Positions 1 through 4,833 of a DNA stretch of 7,923 bases are shown one piece after another. Source of the stretch: an uncultured Erysipelotrichaceae bacterium (GTDB lineage Bacteria; Bacillota_I; Bacilli_A; RF39; UBA660); NCBI GenBank assembly GCA_902766875.1, contig CACXFI010000021.1, positions 1 through 7,923 of the forward strand, written 5' to 3'. Under the pieces are notes generated by a model. The model was given only the letters and a program-made list of their open reading frames with translations, searched no databases and was not told where the DNA came from. Every line of letters starts with the position of its first letter. Position 1 is the first letter of the stretch. Position numbers and translations under genes: made by a program.

Positions 1-17
1 AAAAACAACAAAATATC

Positions 18-46
18 TTTCTAAAACAAAACTTTTTTGATATAAT
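18..46 (+). promoter_or_regulatory. Promoter of the ackA-nrnA operon (extended -10)
   Basis: A perfect extended -10 element, TGATATAAT, lies at 38-46. A poor -35 match (TTTCTA, 3 of 6) sits 17 bases upstream at 18-23; extended -10 promoters tolerate a weak -35. The predicted start of transcription, near 51-54, falls at or just before the Shine-Dalgarno GAGGTGA (53-59), so the leader would be only about 10-13 bases. The rest of 1-37 shows no gene. Confidence 0.6.
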
Positions 47-63
47 AAAAACGAGGTGAAAAA

Positions 64-1245
64 ATGAAAGTATTAGCAGTAAATGCTGGTAGTAGTTCTT
101 TAAAATTCAGATTATATGAAATGCCAAAAGAAAAAGAACTAATATCAGGAACATTTGAAAGAATAGGAATTGAAGATAGTTTCTATACAATTAAACTAAA
201 TGGAGAAAGAGTAAAAAAGGATAGAGATTTAGAAAATCATGCTGAAGCTTTTAAAATTCTAGTAGATGAATTGATTTTAAATAAAGTAATAACAGATGCT
301 AGCGAAATAAAAGCTGTAGGACATAGGACAGTACAAGGTGGAGAAAAATACGATCACACTGTTTTAGTAGATGATTCTGTAATTAGTGATATGGAAAGAT
401 ATATTGCCTTAGCACCTCTACATAACCCAGCATCAATTACTGGAATAAGAGCCGCTCAGGAAGTATTTAAAGATGCTGTTCAAACAGCAGTATTTGATAC
501 AGCTTTCCATGCAACAATGCCAAAAGAAAACTTTATGTATCCAGTACCATATGAATGGTATACAGAACATGGAGTAAGAAAATATGGAATGCATGGAACA
601 AGTCATAGATATGTATCTAAAAGAATAAACGAGATATTAGGAAAAGAAAATACTAAAGTTATAACTTGCCATATCGGTAATGGTGCTAGTATCAGTGCAG
701 TAGTTAATGGTAAATGTGTAAATACTTCTATGGGATTAACACCAAATGCCGGATTAATGATGGGATCTCGTTGTGGAGATATTGATTGCAGCATAGTACC
801 ATATATGATGGATCAAGCCGGAATGACTACTAAAGAAATTGATAATGTTTTAAATAAACATAGTGGTTTCTTAGGAATAAGTGGAATAAGTAGTGATGCT
901 AGAGATATCGAAGATGGTGTTGAAAAAGGAAACGAAAGATGCATCTTAGCTCAAAAAATGTATGTAAGAAGAGTTATTAATTATATTGCTATGTATTATG
1001 TAGAAATGGGTGGAGCAGATGCTATAGTCTTTACAGCCGGACTTGGAGAAAACTCTGTAGAAACTCGTAAATTAGTATTAGAAGGTTTAAGTGTTCTAGG
1101 AGTAAAACTAGACGAAAAAGCTAATAGTGTAAGAGGAAAAGAAAAACTAATTACAACTAAAAGTTCTAAAATACCATGCTATGTTATACCAACTGATGAA
1201 GAATTAATGATAGCAAGAGATACATACGAACTAGCAAATAAATAG
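64..1245 (+). CDS. ackA: Acetate kinase
   Basis: Interconverts acetate + ATP and acetyl phosphate + ADP in the cytoplasm; in fermenters it is the ATP-yielding last step of the phosphotransacetylase-acetate kinase route. The 393-residue length is typical of the family. Visible motifs are the N-terminal nucleotide-fold signature NAGSSSLKF (7-15), the substrate arginine in GHRTVQGG (R88), the catalytic aspartate in FDTAFH (D145), the second signature YGMHGTSHRYV (174-184, catalytic H177), the second arginine in GLMMGSRCGDID (R236), and the C-terminal TDEELMIA with the metal-binding glutamate at E379. These match the Arg91, Asp148, His180, Arg241 and Glu384 roles known from the Methanosarcina enzyme. 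The ATG at 64 follows GAGGTGA with normal spacing. nrnA begins 12 bases after the stop, so the two are probably co-transcribed. No phosphotransacetylase gene is in the window. Propionate or butyrate kinase activity cannot be excluded from sequence alone, but acetate is by far the likeliest substrate. Confidence 0.97.
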   Translation: MKVLAVNAGSSSLKFRLYEMPKEKELISGTFERIGIEDSFYTIKLNGERVKKDRDLENHAEAFKILVDELILNKVITDASEIKAVGHRTVQGGEKYDHTVLVDDSVISDMERYIALAPLHNPASITGIRAAQEVFKDAVQTAVFDTAFHATMPKENFMYPVPYEWYTEHGVRKYGMHGTSHRYVSKRINEILGKENTKVITCHIGNGASISAVVNGKCVNTSMGLTPNAGLMMGSRCGDIDCSIVPYMMDQAGMTTKEIDNVLNKHSGFLGISGISSDARDIEDGVEKGNERCILAQKMYVRRVINYIAMYYVEMGGADAIVFTAGLGENSVETRKLVLEGLSVLGVKLDEKANSVRGKEKLITTKSSKIPCYVIPTDEELMIARDTYELANK

Positions 1246-1257
1246 AAAGAGGTTCTA

Positions 1258-2223
1258 ATGAACAATATTTACAAAAATATCTATAAAGAGATAAGAAAAT
1301 ACGATACAATCGTAATTGCAAGGCATATAGGAGCAGACCCTGATGCTATAGGATGCCAATTAGCATTAAAAGAATTAATATTAAATAATTTCCCACACAA
1401 AAAAGTTTATGCTATAGGAACATATGCATCTAAATTCAAATTTATTGGCAGTCTAGATAAATTAGAGGACAATATCAATTTAAATACATGTCTCTTAATA
1501 TGTCTAGATACACCAGATATAAAAAGAATAGATGGAGCAGATCCTAAAGATTTTGAATATGTTATAAAAATAGATCATCACCCTATAGTAGATAAATTTG
1601 GAGATATAGAGTTAATAGATGATAACGCTTCTAGTACTTGTCAATTAATATTAGAATTAGTATATAACACCAAATTTAAAATAACTCCTTCTATAGCTAA
1701 AAAACTATATATAGGAATATCATCTGATACCGATAGATTCTTACATCCATATACTACAGTTAAAACTTTTAAATTAGTAACTAGAATGCTATCTGAAACT
1801 AAAATAGATTTCACATCTTTATATAAACCATTATATACAAGACCATTAGTTGAAGCTAGATTTCAAGGTTATATCTACGAACATTTTGAAGTTACAGAAC
1901 ATGGTGTAGGATTTATAAAAATAGACGATAGTCTAATCAAAGAATATAAAGTAGATACTTCTACTGCCGGTAGCTTAATTAATAGCCTAAAGTATATAGA
2001 CGGAGTACTAATAATAATATTCTTAACTGAAGATAAAAAAGCTAATCTAATAAAAGCAAATATTAGATCTGAAGGACCGATAATAAATGAAATAGCAGCT
2101 ATATATGGCGGAGGAGGCCATAAATATGCTTCCGGAGCTAAACTAACAAGTTGGGATCAAGCTGATAATTTAATAAAAGATTTAGATATTTTAGCAAGTA
2201 AATATTTAGAGTCAGAAAAATAA
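1258..2223 (+). CDS. nrnA: DHH/DHHA1 phosphoesterase, NrnA-like (nanoRNase / pAp phosphatase)
   Basis: A 321-residue cytoplasmic DHH subfamily 1 phosphoesterase, close in length to Bacillus NrnA. The N-terminal DHH domain carries the metal-binding motifs in order: HIGADPDAIG (H23, D27, D29), D84 in ICLDTPD, and the family-naming D106-H107-H108. The C-terminal DHHA1 substrate-binding domain has the glycine loop GGGGHKYASG (284-293). Members degrade 2-5-nucleotide RNAs and dephosphorylate 3'-phosphoadenosine 5'-phosphate; some relatives cleave pApA from cyclic di-AMP breakdown. There are no membrane segments or PAS/GGDEF domains, so it is not GdpP. Its own site AAAGAGG lies 5 bases before the ATG and immediately after the ackA stop, indicating translation from the ackA transcript. 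A terminator hairpin begins inside its last codons. The family is certain; the exact substrate preference (nanoRNA, pAp or pApA) is not decided by the sequence. Confidence 0.9.
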   Translation: MNNIYKNIYKEIRKYDTIVIARHIGADPDAIGCQLALKELILNNFPHKKVYAIGTYASKFKFIGSLDKLEDNINLNTCLLICLDTPDIKRIDGADPKDFEYVIKIDHHPIVDKFGDIELIDDNASSTCQLILELVYNTKFKITPSIAKKLYIGISSDTDRFLHPYTTVKTFKLVTRMLSETKIDFTSLYKPLYTRPLVEARFQGYIYEHFEVTEHGVGFIKIDDSLIKEYKVDTSTAGSLINSLKYIDGVLIIIFLTEDKKANLIKANIRSEGPIINEIAAIYGGGGHKYASGAKLTSWDQADNLIKDLDILASKYLESEK

Positions 2224-2238
2224 TCTGACTCTTTATTT
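2208..2238 (+). terminator. Rho-independent terminator of ackA-nrnA
   Basis: A perfect 9-bp stem (AGAGTCAGA at 2208-2216 with TCTGACTCT at 2224-2232) and a 7-base loop are followed by TTTATTT. The left arm lies within the last five sense codons of nrnA and the stop codon is in the loop. Confidence 0.8.
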
Positions 2239-2279
2239 AACTAAATAAACATAAAACCACTTTAATTTTATTTATAATC

Positions 2280-2288
2280 TGTTATAAT
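2280..2288 (+). promoter_or_regulatory. Upstream promoter of the hpf operon (extended -10)
   Basis: TGTTATAAT is a perfect extended -10 element. No good -35 is seen; the nearest candidate, TTTAAT at 2261-2266, matches 3 of 6. It lies 71 bases upstream of a second extended -10, so the operon may have tandem promoters. A transcript from here would have a leader of about 85 bases, in which 2291-2298 can pair weakly with 2314-2321 around an A-rich loop. Confidence 0.5.
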
Positions 2289-2327
2289 AAAGTTAGATAG
2301 TGCAAAAAAAACAATCTAGTTAATTAT

Positions 2328-2356
2328 TAAACATATAATATATATTGTGCTATAAT
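2328..2356 (+). promoter_or_regulatory. Proximal promoter of the hpf operon (extended -10)
   Basis: TGCTATAAT at 2348-2356 is a perfect extended -10, with TAAACA (4 of 6 to TTGACA) 17 bases upstream at 2328-2333. Transcription would start near 2362-2363, just before the Shine-Dalgarno GAAAGGA (2363-2369), giving a leader of about 16 bases. No sigma-B type element of the kind that controls the Bacillus homologue was recognised. Confidence 0.65.
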
Positions 2357-2378
2357 TAAATTGAAAGGACTGATGAAA

Positions 2379-2909
2379 ATGAAATGCAATATTAGAGGAG
2401 ACAAATTAAAAGTAACAGAAGCAATTAGAGATTACATAGAAGAAAAAATTGGTAAATTAAATAAGTATTTTAAAACGGAAGATATAACTTCTCATATAGT
2501 CATAAAAGTAAGAGGTAATAGACAAATAATAGAAGTAACCATTCCTACAGATAAGTATATACTAAGAAGTGAAGTGGAAGACGACGATTTATATGCTGCT
2601 ATTGATTTAGTAACCGATAAATTAGAAAGACAAATACGTAAAAATAAAACAAAATTACAACATAAAATTAATGAAACTATTAATAAAGAATTTAACTTTG
2701 ATTATGAATTAGATTTAGAACCAGAAGAAGAAAAAAGAATAGTTAAAAGAAAATCTATTGAAACAAAGCCAATGGATGAAGAAGAAGCAATTCTAGAAAT
2801 GGAATTACTAGGGCATGATTTCTTTGTTTATAAAGATATGGATAAAGATAGTGTATGTGTATTATATAAAAGGAAAGATGGAAATTACGGATTAATAGAA
2901 ACGGAGTAG
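2379..2909 (+). CDS. hpf: Ribosome hibernation promoting factor, long form
   Basis: Binds the small ribosomal subunit where mRNA and tRNA sit, and joins two 70S ribosomes into inactive 100S dimers in stationary phase or starvation. The 176-residue protein has the two-domain long-form layout: an N-terminal S30AE/sigma-54-modulation domain (about 1-97, opening MKCNIRGDKLKVTEAI), a charged linker (about 98-120), and the C-terminal dimerisation domain (about 121-176) with its hallmark KPMDEEEAILEMELLGHDFF (130-149) and the ending RKDGNYGLIE. I chose the ATG at 2379 because GAAAGGA (2363-2369) lies 9 bases before it and the protein then begins as homologues do. A TTG at 2361 overlaps the Shine-Dalgarno and is unlikely; the ATG at 2373 is only 3 bases from it. 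The next gene starts 4 bases after the stop, so hpf leads a three-gene operon. Confidence 0.95.
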   Translation: MKCNIRGDKLKVTEAIRDYIEEKIGKLNKYFKTEDITSHIVIKVRGNRQIIEVTIPTDKYILRSEVEDDDLYAAIDLVTDKLERQIRKNKTKLQHKINETINKEFNFDYELDLEPEEEKRIVKRKSIETKPMDEEEAILEMELLGHDFFVYKDMDKDSVCVLYKRKDGNYGLIETE

Positions 2910-2913
2910 TAGC

Positions 2914-3831
2914 ATGAAAAATTATACATTAGTAGTAATGGCAGCCGGTATAGGTAGCCGTTTTGGCGGACCTAAGCAAATAACACCAGTAGGACCTAAT
3001 GGAGAATTTATAATAGATTATTCAATATATGATGCCATAAAAGCAGGATTTACTAAAGCTGTATTTATTATAAAAAAAGAACATTATGAAATATTCCAAA
3101 ATACAATTGCCAAACGTATTAATAAGAATATAGAAGTAGAATATGTATTTCAAGAATTAAATGATATTCCTAGTGATGTAGAAATTCCTAAAGATAGAGT
3201 AAAACCGTGGGGAACAGATCATGCTATATTATGTGCTAAAAACAGCATAGAAGGACCTTTCGCTATTATAAATGCTGATGACTTTTATGGAAGAGATTCT
3301 TATTTTAAAGCTATAAAATTTTTAAAAGAATCAGAAAGTGATAAAGAACAAGCTGTTATATCATATCCTTATGGAGTAACTAGTAGTGATTATGGAAGTG
3401 TTAAAAGAGCTGTATTAGAATTAGAAAATGATGATGTAATAGATCTAATAGAATCAAAAATAACTACTACTGGAAATACAGCAAAATGTGCACCATTAGA
3501 TGGTAGTGAAGAATTTGAAATTGAATTAGATCATCCCGTATCTATGAATTTATTCTGCTTTAAAAAATCATTCTTAAATAAAATAGAAGAAGATTTCATA
3601 AATTTCTTACATACAACAAAAGACTTAACCAAGGATGAAGCTTTAATACCTAATACCGTAAGACATTATCTAAATAAAAAAGATATATCTCTAAAAAATA
3701 TTGTCTCAGAAGGATTATGGACAGGGGTAACTTATAAAGAAGATTTACCTCTATTACAAGAAACAATAAAAAATTTAATAAATAATAATGAATATCCAGA
3801 AGATTTATGGAGCAAAGAAGTAAAGGAGTAA
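2914..3831 (+). CDS. Nucleotidyltransferase (NDP-sugar pyrophosphorylase-like), first tandem copy
   Basis: A 305-residue cytoplasmic GT-A-fold nucleotidyltransferase, expected to join an NTP to a sugar phosphate or similar phosphate and release pyrophosphate. The N-terminus carries the nucleotide/pyrophosphate loop AAGIGSRFGGPKQ (10-22), followed by the family-specific stretch GPNGEFIIDYSIYDAI. Further on are the W-G-T-D-H segment (99-103) that normally contacts the base, INADDFYG (119-126, metal-binding D122/D123), DHPVSMNLF, and the C-terminal WTGVTYKEDLP. I recall similar proteins of about 300 residues in many gut anaerobes, usually annotated only as sugar phosphate nucleotidyltransferases; the real substrate is not known to me. 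GGAG (2903-2906) overlaps the end of hpf and gives 7-base spacing to the ATG. The second copy follows after 2 bases. The copies match almost completely over residues 1-46 and diverge later, suggesting duplication with altered specificity. Confidence 0.85.
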   Translation: MKNYTLVVMAAGIGSRFGGPKQITPVGPNGEFIIDYSIYDAIKAGFTKAVFIIKKEHYEIFQNTIAKRINKNIEVEYVFQELNDIPSDVEIPKDRVKPWGTDHAILCAKNSIEGPFAIINADDFYGRDSYFKAIKFLKESESDKEQAVISYPYGVTSSDYGSVKRAVLELENDDVIDLIESKITTTGNTAKCAPLDGSEEFEIELDHPVSMNLFCFKKSFLNKIEEDFINFLHTTKDLTKDEALIPNTVRHYLNKKDISLKNIVSEGLWTGVTYKEDLPLLQETIKNLINNNEYPEDLWSKEVKE

Positions 3832-3833
3832 TT

Positions 3834-4733
3834 ATGAAAGATTTAACTTTAGTAGTAATGGCTGCCGGTATGGGTAGTCGCTTCGGTGGCCCAAAACAAA
3901 TAACTCCTATTGGACCTAACGGAGAATTTATAATAGATTATTCAATATATGATGCTATAAAAGCAGGTTTTGATAAAATAGTCTTTGTAATAAAAAAAGA
4001 ACATGAACAAACATTTAAAGATACTATTGAAAAAAGAGTAGATGGTAGAATAAAAATAGAATATGCTTATCAAGAAATAAATACAGATAATACTAATATA
4101 CCTAAGGATAGAACTAAACCTTTAGGTACAGCTCATGCCGTATTATCAGCCAAAGATTATGTAGAAGGATCATTTGCTGTTATCAATGCTGATGATTTCT
4201 ATGGTCAAGATTCATATTTAAAGGTAGCTAACTTCTTAAGAACTTCAGAAGATGATACTGAAAGTGTTATGATATCTTATCCATTAATCGCTACATCTAG
4301 TAAGTATGGTAGTGTCAAAAGAGGAGTAATAACTCTAAAGGATGACTATGTAGCTGGTATTACCGAGTGTTCTTGTACTATAGATAATGATGTTGCTCAC
4401 TGCCATCCATTACATGGAGGAGAAGACTTTGATACAGAAGTAACACACCCTGTATCAATGAACTTATTTGGATTTAAAAATAATTTTATGAATATGTTAG
4501 AAGAAGATTATCAAGAATTTATTCATAAAGATAGAGAATATCTAAAAGATGCTGAAGTATTCTTACCAGATACAGCCAAAAAGAATATTCAAAATGGCAA
4601 ATTAAAACTAAAAAATATAGTATCTGAAGGAACATGGGTAGGACTAACTTATAAAGAAGATTTACCAGAATTAAAAGAAAAAATAAATTCTCTAATAGAA
4701 AAAGGAGATTACCCAACTAATTTATGGCAATAA
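3834..4733 (+). CDS. Nucleotidyltransferase (NDP-sugar pyrophosphorylase-like), second tandem copy
   Basis: A 299-residue paralogue of the gene directly upstream, with the same motifs: AAGMGSRFGGPKQ (10-22), INADDFYG (117-124, D120/D121), HPVSMNLF and WVGLTYKEDLP near the C-terminus. It differs at the putative base or sugar contact segment, reading L-G-T-A-H (97-101) where the first copy has W-G-T-D-H, and in its middle region, where histidines and cysteines (SCTIDNDVAHCHPLHGG) replace a different sequence. It probably performs the same chemistry on a related or different phosphate substrate, or the two copies form a hetero-oligomer; neither can be decided here. The ATG at 3834 is preferred over an in-frame ATG at 3807, which lies inside the upstream gene, because AAAGGAG (3822-3828) lies 5 bases before it and the N-terminus then aligns exactly with copy one. 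It ends the operon; a strong terminator follows. Confidence 0.85.
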   Translation: MKDLTLVVMAAGMGSRFGGPKQITPIGPNGEFIIDYSIYDAIKAGFDKIVFVIKKEHEQTFKDTIEKRVDGRIKIEYAYQEINTDNTNIPKDRTKPLGTAHAVLSAKDYVEGSFAVINADDFYGQDSYLKVANFLRTSEDDTESVMISYPLIATSSKYGSVKRGVITLKDDYVAGITECSCTIDNDVAHCHPLHGGEDFDTEVTHPVSMNLFGFKNNFMNMLEEDYQEFIHKDREYLKDAEVFLPDTAKKNIQNGKLKLKNIVSEGTWVGLTYKEDLPELKEKINSLIEKGDYPTNLWQ

Positions 4734-4738
4734 TTATA

Positions 4739-4756
4739 TTGTCAACAAATTGTCAA
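4739..4756 (+). repeat. Direct repeat TTGTCAA, possible operator
   Basis: Two identical copies of TTGTCAA (4739-4745 and 4750-4756) have start points 11 bases apart, about one helical turn. The second copy contains the -35 hexamer of the proposed promoter for the 672-residue gene, so a bound regulator would compete with RNA polymerase. Chance is possible in such AT-rich DNA. Confidence 0.35.
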
Positions 4757-4779
4757 AAATTAGTATACTTTTGTATAAT
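4750..4779 (+). promoter_or_regulatory. Promoter of the repeat-protein gene, inside a terminator
   Basis: TTGTCA (4750-4755, 5 of 6 to the -35 consensus), an 18-base spacer and a perfect -10 TATAAT (4774-4779). It lies about 54 bases upstream of the ATG at 4834. The -10 overlaps the left arm of the terminator at 4765-4802, so RNA starting near 4786 would lack that arm and escape termination. Confidence 0.55.
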
Positions 4780-4802
4780 TTATATACAAAAGTATTTTTT
4801 TT
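4765..4802 (+). terminator. Rho-independent terminator of the hpf operon
   Basis: A perfect 13-bp stem (ATACTTTTGTATA at 4765-4777 with its reverse complement at 4783-4795), a 5-base loop and a run of eight T (4795-4802). It begins 32 bases after the stop of the second nucleotidyltransferase. The stem is AT-rich but long and uninterrupted. Confidence 0.9.
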
Positions 4803-4833
4803 ATGTATCATTAAATAAAGGATAGTGACAATA

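Noticed and set aside
603..794. Minus-strand open frame inside ackA
   Set aside because: It lies wholly within a certain gene and has no recognisable product.
2291..2321. Riboswitch or small RNA before hpf
   Set aside because: Only a weak 8-bp pairing with two wobble pairs around a 15-base A-rich loop is visible; no known riboswitch core or terminator accompanies it.
2361..2378. TTG start at 2361 or ATG at 2373 for hpf
   Set aside because: The TTG overlaps the Shine-Dalgarno site and the ATG at 2373 is only 3 bases from it; the ATG at 2379 has proper spacing and matches the family N-terminus.
4519..4716. Minus-strand leucine-rich open frame inside the second nucleotidyltransferase
   Set aside because: Antisense of AT-rich coding DNA naturally gives Leu/Phe-rich frames; the sense gene is clearly real.
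4739..4756. Minus-strand promoter from the two TTGACAA reverse complements
   Set aside because: The only TATAAT-like sequence downstream on that strand lies 12 or 1 bases away, far from the 16-18 needed, and no minus-strand gene follows.
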